DNA from: Trissonchulus latispiculum | Lineage: Eukaryota; Nematoda; Enoplea; Enoplida; Ironidae | Reading direction: 5' to 3' | Assembly (NCBI GenBank): GCA_030248195.1 | Contig: JASAND010013439.1 | Span: forward strand, 1 to 64,000 | DNA length: 64,000 nucleotides | Shown here: in pieces, positions 55,201-64,000 of the stretch | Numbering within the stretch: the stretch's first letter is position 1 | Layout of the letters: every line of letters starts with the position of its first letter | The notes under the pieces: model-generated | What the model was told of the DNA's origin: nothing | The model's database searches: none | The model's input: only the letters and a program-made list of their open reading frames with translations | Program-made: the position numbers and the translations under genes

Positions 55201-58200
55201 GAGTCAGAGTTGAATGGAACTTATATAAATGGCTAAGCCGTTTTAGCGCAAAATTGCTGCTGATATTAGTTTGCCCCTACTATTAGCAGTTGCTTTTATT
55301 TCATCGTCTAGCCTTTCTTGTGTAATTAATTGGCCGGGCGCGTCTGTCTGCAGGGTAGGCCATATGGGCCAATCTGTCAAAAGTTCATTCAAAAGGTCAC
55401 TAGACCTTCCGTATTATTTAATTTTGTCTGGACATAGGGTCATTTGGTCCTCGGCCAATTTCTAAGTGACCTCCACAACAACTGTCTAGTCATACCTCTG
55501 TGATGTAATAGTGACATTTGTTCCCCACTAAATTTGACCTCCCGCCGAAAAATTTTGAACTTTGGCGGGATGAATATGACATTTTCGTGTCTGTCTGAGT
55601 TATAGCCTCCTTTCTTGTGTAAATCTGACCTTTAGACTTTCTTCTTTCTGCTCCGAGTGGGTTTTTGTGTTCTTCCACACTACTAATTGGATTTGAAATT
55701 TGAGAATCGCTTCAACTGTAGTTTAAATTTTGATTTCATCGCTATGGGATCTGTCAAAGCAAGGCGTGAGTTTTAACTAGGCTTTAATGGAGACAGCATT
55801 GAATTGTATTGTATGTTTCAGTTTGATTTAGGTTAAAGTTTCAAAGTTAAGGTATACAGGATGTGGGTTTGATGGAAGCTACAATCTTCTAGTGAGACAT
55901 TTATTCTTTACAGGGGATTTCAGTTTGCTCCTGTTGTTTGTTTATATATTAATTTTTTGTTCGGATCAATTGAAGTTTACCCTCCTTCCCCCAAAGTTCC
56001 TACCCATCCCCTAAAATTGGAAACTCTAGAAATGTTTTCGAATGTTGTGCTGGTATCACCACTTCTGCGGTATTATTGTGGCATGATTTTAAAAAACGAA
56101 AATTTAAAAATTAAAACTTTTTAATATTCTAAAAAGTTTTAGGGGCTAATCTGTAAATTCGTTATTTTGAAAATTTTCGCTTGTTTTTTCGTTGACATTG
56201 TGCCTCCAGTTTAAATAAAGGAAAATTTTAAAATATAATATTTTCCTTTTTTAATGTTGAAATCTTTTAAACCAGATATAAACCAGCAACGGGTCTCTTG
56301 CGCAATTCCCCCCCCCCCAGCCCTAACTTGTTATTTTTTGACCAATAACTTTGAAATTTGGTGTGGGTGCATACTAGAGGCTGATAAATTCAAAAATTAA
56401 AAAATTTTAAAGTTTTTAAAAAATTTTAAAAATTTTAAAATTTTAGCTTGGTGAGGGGGGACCAAGGGGAACTAAAAAATTTTTTGAAAAAACTTTTGCT
56501 GAAAACTTGCATACAGACGTTTTCTGGGGCGCTGAGCACGAATCTGAAGTCCGTTTTTCGATTCAGCTTTTCGTTAGCTCAGTATAAGCTAAAGTTGTAA
56601 GCTTAAGATGTAAGCTTATCCTGAGCTAATGAAAAGCTGAATCGAAAAACGGACTTCAGATTCGTGCTCAGCGCCCCAGAAAACCCCTGTATGCAAGTTT
56701 TCAGCAAAATTTTTTCAAAACATTTTTTGGTTCCTCTTGGTCCCCCCTTACCAAATTAAAATTTTAAAATTTTAAAAAATTTTTCAAAACTTTAAAATTT
56801 TTTAATTTTTGATTTCATCAGCCTCTAGTATGCACCCACACCAAATTTCAAAGTTATTGGTCAAAAAAATAAAAAGTTAGGGCTGGGGGGAATTGCGCAA
56901 GAGACTATGATTAACAGAGTAACTAAGAGTAACTACAGAGTAAATAACTACAGAGTAATTAACAATAACTTGTCTTTTGTATGCGCAAATGAGACTATGA
57001 ATGTTTTCATACAAGTGTCCCCATCTTTAAATTCTTCGAAAGGCTTGAGGGGATGAAGTTCAATTGATCCTTCAATTCTAAGTGTACAAATGCTTATGTT
57101 CATGACATTTAATATTTTTGTATAATATTTAGGTCAGACTTATGTTCCAAGCTATTTGAACTTGGGAAATGGTCCCGAACCTTGTGTGGTCTGTGGTGAT
57201 ACGGCGACTGGATTTCATTATCGCTGTATGACATGCGAAGGCTGCAAAGTAATCAGGAATAATTAGCATTAAATATTGCATTATCTTGTGCAAATGATGG
57301 GTACTTAAGTTCCGAGACAGCTATATAAACCAAATATTGATATTGAGATTCCTTATGCAAACAATGTCTAAATTTTGAGCTTTTCAGATTGTTGAAGTAT
57401 TTCTGTGACTATTATTTTGAAAGTATGAAACTTTGTAGGTTCTTCTGTGATGATTTAAAGATTAACGTACACAATTTTTCTTATTTCACAACTTGGAATT
57501 AAAAAATAAAATTTCAGGGTTTCAATTTTCTTTTCTAGCGTTCCTAAAAACGTCGAACTTTAAATTAAATTTACTAAACTTTATGATAAATGAAAAATAA
57601 AATTAATTGACGAGTGAATTATTTATGTAATTAAAAGTGAATTGACGTTTGTCAGCTTTTTAGCCTGGAAATAAAATGTTTTGTGAATACCTATATATCA
57701 GTTTTTTAAGTCCGAAGGATGTCCACCTTTGCGTGCCTTCTGTTGAAAACTCAAGTTTAAGAAAATTTTAGAAGAATTTCACTGTTCAAATTTAAATTTG
57801 TTGTGTCAATTTTGCTGTATGCTGAATTTCAATTTGTTGTGTTAATTTTACTGTGCGCTGTGAGTTTCAGTCATACAGTCAAGCTGCCACCTTGTCTTCA
57901 AAAATATTCCAAGAGAAATTTTTGAAAAATATTTTAAACATTTTGATATTTCAGTCAAGAGTTTGCTATTTCTTCATCACTTTGTCTGGAATGTATATAA
58001 ACGGATATCCGGATATTTTTCTCGAATTGGATATCATCCGGATATCCAGTGCCAATCACTAGTTAATAGCTAATATTTTTTCAAACAGGAACTTCCGGGT
58101 TTCGTGAATTCCGTGATTTGAGTTGCGTTTTGTGGTGCTAAATGTAAACGTAACTGCAATATTGATATCGTAATTCGTAAAATAACCATTCTGGACTTAT

Positions 58201-61200
58201 TTGCAGGGTTTCTTTCGTCGAACAATTCAGAAGAAGCTGAATTATACCTGCAAGGGGAATGGAAATTGTCCAGTTGATAAGAATTGCCGAAATCAGTGTC
58301 AAGACTGCCGATTCAAAAAATGTGTTGACGCTGGAATGGCCACTGACTGTAAGCATAAGCATTTCTCGAAATAATAAAATAAAGTTATTTCTGCATAATT
58401 TATAGGAGTTGCTAATTTTGGCTGTTCCCAATTTCACTTCCTGCAGATATTTTTACTCAACCTTTTCGTCATATCTTATGGTTTTTGTTTGCAGTAGTCC
58501 TAAATGACAATCAGCGTTTGGCTAAGCGTCGGTTGATTGAGGAAAATCGGGAACGACGGCGACTTGAACTGATTCGAAATCAGCTGAAATTCGAAGAAGA
58601 GTCAGATCGACTGACCAGTCTGGATCAAACTCTGCTGAGAGATCTCACAATGGCATTTGACGTGGCACTGGATGTAAGCTACATTCATTTCATGCATTCT
58701 TCTGGTGTATATATATAACCAAGAGTACATAATAATAAGAGTATGCCACTAGGCAAGCTCTATGTTATCAGAACAAAAACTATGCTCTGCTCGCTAACGG
58801 CCCACCCCCCCCCCCCCCGCAAATTAGACCCTTCACTTCAAAGAATTTTGAGCGCTATGTTTATGTTCTAAAGCTCGAAGCAGGCACAAAATTCGCGCAC
58901 GCACTGCTTGTGTTTTCGAGCTTAAGCACATAAATATAGAGCGAGTGAGCGTACCCCCGTTTCGACTAGGTACTGATTTGCGGGGGGGTCACTAGGGTCT
59001 GATTTGCGGGGGGGGGGTGGGCCGTTAGCGTGCAGAGCATAGTTTTTGCTCTGATAACATAGAGCTTGCCTAGTGGCATACTCTTAGTATTATGTACTCT
59101 TGATATAACCAATCAATCAGACATGTGTTGGAATGCATCCACACAAAATTTGAGCTAAATCGGTTACGTTTTGCTAAAGTTACACTCTTAAAAAGACTCC
59201 TGTAGAAATTACAGGAATTCTTGTAGTTCTCCACAAAAGTGCTCCTGTGCGGTCAGTAACTAGCGGAGCTTCCTGTATTTTCCACAAAAGTAACCTTTGT
59301 ATTTTTACCGGTCTCTGGAATAGTAAAAATTACAAGAGTTTCCTGTAGAAAATACTAAGCAAACCTGTAGTTTTTATTACAGGAATTTCCTGTAGAAAAT
59401 ACAAAAGAAACCTGTAGTTCTGTTCGACTTTTCTGCAATCCTAGATCAGATACCAAACCTGTATTTTTTACAAGACAAAACCTGTACATTTTACTGGAGC
59501 GACCTGTTATTTCAGAAGTGGGGGCAGGTGTGGGGGGCGGCCGCTCCCAAAATATTTTCGGCAGGGAGCGGCCGTTTCAAAAAAATCACCCACTGGGTGT
59601 TGGAAGACTGAAAATTTGAAAAAATTCAAAAATTTCAGTCTTCAAAAATTATGACCACTGTCGCCCTTAATACAAAATTTGCGTTATCAGTGTATCGAGT
59701 ACTTTCCTGTGAGCAAACCTGTAAACCAGTGAAAACTACAGGTTTCATTTGTACTGAATACTGGTCTAACTTGTAACCAATTCTACCAAAGTAGGTCCGG
59801 TAAAAACTACCAACGATGACCTGTAGAAATTACAAGACTCAACCTGTATTTTCTACAAAAGCTTTTGTACTTATCATCTACAAAAGTGATTCCTGTAGTT
59901 TCTACAGGAACATTTCTAGGATCTTTTGCGCTTTCCCCCCCCAGCCCTAACTTTTGATTTTTTTGACCAATAACTTTGAAATTTGGTGTGGGTGCATACT
60001 GGAGGCTGCTGAATTCAAAAATTCAAAAATTTTTAAAAAATTTTAAATTTTTGTTTGGTAAGGGGGGACCAAGGGGAACCAAAAAATTTTTTAAAAAAAA
60101 ATTTGCTGAAAACTTGCATACAGGGGTTTTCTGGGGCGCTGAGCACGAATCTGAAATCAGTTTTTCGATTCAGCTTTTCGTTAGCTCAGTATAAGCTAAA
60201 GTTGTAAGCTTAAGATGTAAGCTTATACTGAGCTAACGAAAAGCTGAATCGAAAAACGGATTTCAGATTCGTGCTTACCTTACCAAACAAAAATTTAAAA
60301 TTTTTTAAAAAATTTTAAAATTTTAAAATTTTTGAATTTTTGAATTCAGCAGCCTCCAGTATGCACCCACACCAAATTTCAAAGTTATTGGTCAAAAAAA
60401 TCAAAAGTTAGGGCTGGGGGGAAAAGCGCAAAAGATCCCATTTCTAAGAGTATAACATCAAGTAAACTATCTCAATTGAGGCTGGGGGGGGGAGATTTTT
60501 ACTTGATCCCATAATTATTGTCGTGATATGACTCGTATCATAGGGGTCGCGGCAGCGACCCTTATGATGTGTTTGTAAATATCCTGGACCTTTGAAACAG
60601 CCAGAAATTCTATATATGCGGGACGCCATTTGAGAAACCTTCACCAAATTTAATTCTATCTATTCTGAGCTAGTCTCAGTTTATTTTACAGTGCCTCTTT
60701 ATGTAATAGGACGGTCTAAGTGACCACTTCACGTTTCGGTAGACAGATTTTGTGCCCTTTGCATTTTATCCAAATAACGATGTCTGCAGAATTCATTTAA
60801 AATTGTAATTTTTTTATCCTATACCACGCTAAATCAAGTCAATGTGTTTTTGTAGAAATGTGCTTTGGGAGACTTAACGCTACCGCAGAGTTGGACTCAA
60901 CTCATCCAACAGATTGTGCGCAGAATTCTCCTGTTTGGGCAGAATATTCCAGGATTTTCTGAGGTCTGCTTTTGTTAATGATTTTTTAATTTTTTCTGCT
61001 GCAGCAGAATTATGCTTTTCTGATGTCAACGTGTTGTTACTTTGTTTTTATAAAGATTAAATTTATGTTATTTTACTAACCTTTGCAATATGTAATTTAT
61101 TGCAACTGCAACACGATGACAAGGCTGAATCTTTCTCTGTGTTGATTAACATATGTTCTTGTTTTGTCCTACTCCTGCATTATTTGTATTTTGCGATGCT

Positions 61201-62104
61201 TTAGTTGGATGAAAACGTTCGTCTTCAACTGGTGAAGGAGTCCTGTTGGGCTTGGCTTTTCTTGGGCATAACTCAACGCCTAAATTTTCGACGGAACGAA
61301 AGTAGCCTCCTGTTGCCCCCAGAGATTGAAGATTCCTTAAAACCGATTTTAGATTTCTCTGCGAGTCTAAATCGATTGCAAATCGATCAAACTGAAATGG
61401 CCTTCCTGGCTTCCCTTGTGATGGTTCATCCTGGTAATTTTTGAGTAACTGTGTAAATGACCCTTGTGTTCTTGGTCGTTCAGAGCTCCTTTCCGATTTA
61501 TTAAAAGAACGCCTGGCAACAGGGTTGTGAGGGCAACAACCAGTCTTCCGCGCAATACGCACAGGAGTATTCTAAAGTTTGTGTTTAAATTACGGGCCGG
61601 ATTGATTTTGAGATTTGAGAAATGAGATAAATTATGTTGACGGTTTATTCTGCAAACATTACAACAGTCGGTTGTCTCCGGCTTTATGCTGTAGGATTCC
61701 AGAATAAAATTTTAAAATTGCTGCCACTTTTGAAGAACCAGGCAGCACTAAATGCTGATACTGGCTGAAGTGAGTACTAATGCACGACTGAATGTGACCA
61801 TACACCGTTTTGATCAGAAATGTACATAGCAATGTTGTTTCAAACTTTTCAAATCTGGTAATTTGCTTTATTGCCTGCTGTTTCAGAATCTGGGATGGTG
61901 GGTCAAAGTACGGCACTGGACGCGATCGAGGACAGTTTGCTTCTCTGTTTTAAGCGATACTCTGCGGAGACTCATCCCGGTGAAGGCGGTCGATGGGCTA
62001 AACTTCTCATGAAAGCCATCGATCTCAAGGACTTGACTCAGCAAATTGCGCTCGCTCTGGACGATCGAACGCTGGAATTAATATTAAGGACTACTTTGGC
62101 CTAA
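52213..62104 (+). CDS. TR: Thyroid hormone receptor (NR1A) orthologue
   Basis: Join of a first exon (52213-52243 or 55744-55765) with 57133-57248, 58207-58348, 58495-58673, 60856-60963, 61205-61433 and 61887-62104. All are GT-AG and phases agree, giving 340 or 337 residues. A nuclear transcription factor. DNA-binding domain: finger 1 Cys 28, 31, 45, 48 with P-box CEGCKG, finger 2 Cys 64, 70, 80, 83. The hinge [20 protein letters not shown] is strongly TR-like. The ligand-binding domain is complete (about residues 137-340) but divergent: the helix 3 charge-clamp Lys and the hormone-contacting His are not conserved, and the last helix lacks the full activation motif. The A/B domain is very short. 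Confidence 0.92.
52510..54060. mobile_element. Diverged foldback copy with nested younger copy
   Basis: The left half (52560-52780) echoes the family: CCCCTAACTTGATTTTCACC, ggaggctgatgaag, AAGGGGATCAG. The right half (53880-53980) has GTACTGAGTTAAGG and AGATTCGCGTTCTGC. An intact smaller family member at 53410-53814 is inserted in it. Confidence 0.55.
53410..53814. mobile_element. Foldback element, 405 bp, exact 8-bp duplication
   Basis: Left end GGATCTCTTTAACTTTATTCC; right end is the complement with small changes (GGATAAAGTTAAAGACATCC). The arms (about 170 bp) are near-perfect inverted repeats joined at TTAAGCTTAAAA. Exact duplication TTGCTTGC at 53402-53409 and 53815-53822. Confidence 0.92.
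54139..55083. mobile_element. Foldback element, 945 bp, exact 8-bp duplication
   Basis: Ends GGATCTCTTTAACTATCCCC and ACATAGTTAAAGAGATCC. Exact duplication GGGAGTTT at 54131-54138 and 55084-55091. Contains two inverted pairs around AAGCTTA cores (54520-54680 and 54830-54970) with the family landmark TTTTTCGATTCAGCTTTTCG. Confidence 0.92.
55394..55631 (+). promoter_or_regulatory. Second TGACCT half-site cluster with E2F-like box
   Basis: AGGTCA at 55394 and TGACCT at 55467, 55535 and 55626, within 240 bases and 110-350 bases before candidate exon 1b. TTTGGCGGGA near 55562, mirrored by CCCGCCGAAA at 55541, fits an E2F-type site. Function inferred from motif density only. Confidence 0.45.
55744..55765 (+). 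CDS. TR: TR candidate first coding exon 1b
   Basis: ATG plus six codons (MGSVKAR) and donor GTGAGT at 55766. It leaves one base that joins exon 2 as Arg-Gln-Thr-Tyr. Same phase as exon 1a, so either could be used. Confidence 0.55.
56291..56907. mobile_element. Foldback element, 617 bp
   Basis: Ends GGGTCTCTTGCGCAATTCC and GGAATTGCGCAAGAGAC. The arms are inverted copies for about 300 bp, including AACTTTGAAATTTGGTGTGG and its complement, meeting near the TTGTAAGCTTAAGATG core at 56600. It pairs end for end with the copy at 59919. The 8-bp duplication is no longer recognisable. Confidence 0.9.
57133..57248 (+). CDS. TR: TR exon 2: first zinc finger
   Basis: Acceptor tataatatttag, donor GTAATC at 57249. 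Encodes [16 protein letters not shown], then the first zinc finger [20 protein letters not shown] with CK following. The intron after CEGCK is at the position used in other thyroid receptors. Confidence 0.95.
58207..58348 (+). CDS. TR: TR exon 3: second zinc finger
   Basis: Acceptor ttatttgcag, donor GTAAGC at 58349 (phase 1). Encodes [17 protein letters not shown] and the second finger, ending [12 protein letters not shown]. Compared with vertebrate receptors, two residues before the finger (HP in QKNLHPTY) are missing. Confidence 0.95.
58495..58673 (+). CDS. TR: TR exon 4: hinge and helix 1
   Basis: Acceptor tgtttgcag. Entered in phase 1, leaves phase 0; donor GTAAGC. Encodes [20 protein letters not shown], the T/A box and nuclear-localisation region of thyroid receptors. 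The rest is an acidic helical segment. Confidence 0.95.
58720..59101. mobile_element. TAAC-target MITE, copy 3
   Basis: CAAGAGTACATAATAATAAG at the left and its near complement at the right. The flanks TATATAAC and GATATAAC (58712-58719, 59102-59109) differ by one base. It inserts 46 bases after the TR exon 4 donor. The arms CTAGGCAAGCTCTATGTTAT and the complement form a long inverted repeat. Confidence 0.88.
59181..60452. mobile_element. CCTGTAG-repeat MITE with nested foldback
   Basis: Left end TACACTCTTAAAAAGACTCC; the right end is complementary to TACTCTTAGAAATG once the nested element (59919-60438) is removed. Between them CCTGTAG, TACAGG or close variants occur some twenty times (59200-59910), many as CCTGTAGAAATTACAGG palindromes. 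A GCGGCCGCTCCC block with its inverted partner lies at 59537-59575. Confidence 0.8.
59919..60438. mobile_element. Foldback element, 520 bp, exact 8-bp duplication
   Basis: Ends GGATCTTTTGCGCTTTCC and GGAAAAGCGCAAAAGATCC. Exact duplication CATTTCTA at 59911-59918 and 60439-60446. The two halves are near-perfect inverted repeats about the core GTAAGCTTAAGATGTAAGC at 60206. Same family as 56291. Confidence 0.94.
60856..60963 (+). CDS. TR: TR exon 5: LBD helix 3
   Basis: Thirty-six codons in phase 0. Acceptor tttttgtag, donor GTCTGC. Encodes [20 protein letters not shown] and GFSE, aligning with helix 3 of thyroid receptors. The FAKKLP charge-clamp segment is FGQNIP here. Confidence 0.9.
61205..61433 (+). 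CDS. TR: TR exon 6: LBD helices 4-8
   Basis: Acceptor tgctttag, donor GTAATT at 61434 (phase 1). Encodes [19 protein letters not shown], the family's D-x3-L-x3-K stretch, then [19 protein letters not shown], the helix 8 segment. Confidence 0.92.
61887..62104 (+). CDS. TR: TR exon 7: LBD C-terminus
   Basis: Acceptor ctgtttcag; entered in phase 1; stop TAA. Encodes [20 protein letters not shown] and [11 protein letters not shown], matching the WPKLLMKVTDLR helix of vertebrate receptors, then the last helix [15 protein letters not shown]. Confidence 0.93.
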
Positions 62105-64000
62105 TTTTGCCTATGTAATATAGTTGTTTTGTTCTATTACAAGAGCCTATAATGTTTACTTGGCTTTCTTTACAAGTGTTGCTCCTCGCATTTATCGATA
62201 GATGTGTATAAATGTATCTATAGATAAGTTTGTTTGTTTAACGGCTTAATATATTGTATTTTGGAATTTGGAATCGTCTGCTTTTGGCACTAGAGACTAG
62301 AGATCTTCCAGGTTTTAATAGCAGCCAGATACTTGTCAGCCTGTTTCATTAGACTGTTTTACAAATGGCAACGAATTCCCACTTAGTTGCTCAAAGACTT
62401 AAACCATAGCAAGACTGAGCTAATATCCAAATCAATGGAATCGGGTTGAAAAAGATGCGCTCGCGGCGTAAACCTGGGTCGCATTGGTCACTTCAGCATG
62501 TCGTTAAGCAAAGCGTCTTTCGATTTTGGGCTCTCCGTAAACTGTCTGACGCCAACGCCACGCCAAGAATTTCCTTTTTTGACTTGTTTTAGATTGGTTG
62601 TTATTACATCTGTGTGCATTATATAACTTGTACTTGTTTATTTGTTTGAACTGTTCCTGTGTCTATTACGTATTTTTTCAGTTTATACTAGTTTTGTTAT
62701 GTGCACAGATTTTTGCCAAGTTATGAATCTATTTTGACTTGTTAGTATCAGTGTATCCTATGTGGAGTTGTCCGAGTCTTAGATTACATAATGTGCAAGT
62801 TTGTATGTGTTTACTGTTTGCGTGTTAGTTTTATTTTATGAGTTTTATGGATTCTATTTCGTTTACCCATATGTGCAAGGGTGTACAAATGTGTGTTGTA
62901 TTTATTTACGTCTGTGCTTTGTTTTTTATCTAATTATGATGCCCTACTTAACTTTGTATGTCTGTATTCGTATATAATTATCACGTAATTACATTGTACA
63001 GTCCAACTGTAAAGCTACAATGCGTTTTGCTCAGGGGACGTCTTGTTTTCTTTTCAATGAGAATATCGTTTTTCTACTTGTTTGTACATATATTGGTTGT
63101 GCCATGTTTAGTATAAATTAAACAGTATTTGGACTTTCTAATTTCCATTTCGATTTCGGGTCAGGACCGAGTCGACTTCTATTAATCAAAATTATTTCAT
63201 AAGATTTTGGGACATTTTTTGTGGGATGGATTTTTCTTCAGGCATAAGATCCGTAAGTGCTAACTGAAGTCCGTAACTTCATACAGGATTGATCGATCTT
63301 ATTCTTTCAACAGCATTGGAATCCTCCCTAGCTGGCGGGTATTCGGTCCCGGTTCCGGGTCTAAATCTTGCTAGAATTCGGGTCCGGAATGCTTGACGCT
63401 ACACAAAGTCGTAATCCTTATATGCCCGCGGTGGCTATTTGGCACAGGTGGTGATTTTTGCGCAATGAAGAGCAGACAGCGGTTGCGCAATGGAGCTCTG
63501 ATGCCGTGCTCCGTTTTTCTTCGACACTCACTACGGCACAACAGGTTCAATCTTTGCTAAAGATATAAAATTCCTGCAGCCCTTTGTCGGAATGGATAAT
63601 TCGGCACATTGTGTGCTATGTTTCTGTGTTTACTCTAACGATTCCAGCTTCGGATGTAATTAGTTAGGTAATTATATCGGGTCGGGTAGTAGGGCCCTCC
63701 GACTCCTTTCTGCAGCCAATTTTTCGCTGTTTTTAACCCTTCCGAGGGGGTTTTGTAGTTTTCCGCCATCTTAGCCACTATTGGTCTGCGGGGGGCAGCC
63801 ACAGTTGCTGAATAGCACGATTGCGGTTACCACAGAGTTGGAAGTAGACAAGAATTTCAGTGTCCACGTCACGTTTGTCCACGCAGGTCCTGTCCACGTC
63901 CGCCCGCACAATGTCCACATGTCCACGTTTCAAAAGTTTATCCATCAGTGCCCACGTTTGAAAACTTGTTTTCTTTAAAGTAGTCTTCTTAATTCAATAT
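62105..64000 (+). other. TR 3' untranslated region and flank
   Basis: No canonical AATAAA close to the stop; a variant ATTAAA is at 63117-63122. T-rich, unique-looking sequence to about 63150. At 63340-63390 GGTTCCGGGTC-type repeats hint at a small decayed element. Six GTCCAC motifs lie at 63860-63950. No further gene found. Confidence 0.45.

Noticed and set aside
57853..58062. Small plus-strand frame within a TR intron
   Set aside because: No similarity, and it overlaps GGATATCCGGATATCC-type palindromic repeats.

Overview
This is nuclear DNA of an invertebrate animal. Two spliced genes lie on the + strand among a dense, nested population of transposable elements. The thyroid hormone receptor gene places the organism in Bilateria. 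Its hinge into the DNA-binding domain reads [10 protein letters not shown], which I associate with lophotrochozoan and flatworm receptors. A platyhelminth or another lophotrochozoan is therefore my best guess, but the species is not determined. Long (TA)n tracts, G/C homopolymer runs and introns up to 14 kb fit a repeat-rich genome.

Layout. 1-7 kb: a decayed LINE split by a TA-flanked DNA transposon, then a hAT-like element and a block of G/C-homopolymer repeats. 7.08-36.5 kb: an 11-exon orthologue of PPP1R37, the leucine-rich-repeat regulatory subunit of protein phosphatase 1. I reconstructed it exon by exon, with phases agreeing at every junction (3447 coding bases, 1148 residues). Its 14.2-kb intron 7 holds a SINE, a twin-primed (5'-inverted) RNase-H LINE with a 12-bp target duplication, a nearly intact CR1-like LINE, and an internally deleted Ty3-like LTR element nested in another LINE. 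36.5-52.2 kb: intergenic, made of non-autonomous DNA transposons (two TAGTCAAG-ended elements, hAT-like elements, a TAAC-target MITE family, a 226-bp palindrome). 52.2-62.1 kb: the thyroid hormone receptor gene, with two phase-compatible candidate first exons and six further exons covering the complete DNA-binding and ligand-binding domains. Its introns carry at least four copies of a foldback element family; three of them have exact 8-bp target duplications. 62.1-64 kb: 3' flank with nothing recognised.

The two genes have unrelated jobs: PP1 targeting and hormone-receptor transcription control. The most informative content is structural: precise target-site duplications that let nested insertions be ordered, TGACCT half-site clusters upstream of both candidate receptor first exons, and a divergent ligand-binding domain. 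All exon boundaries were read by eye from splice consensus, phase and family similarity. No transcript evidence was available.
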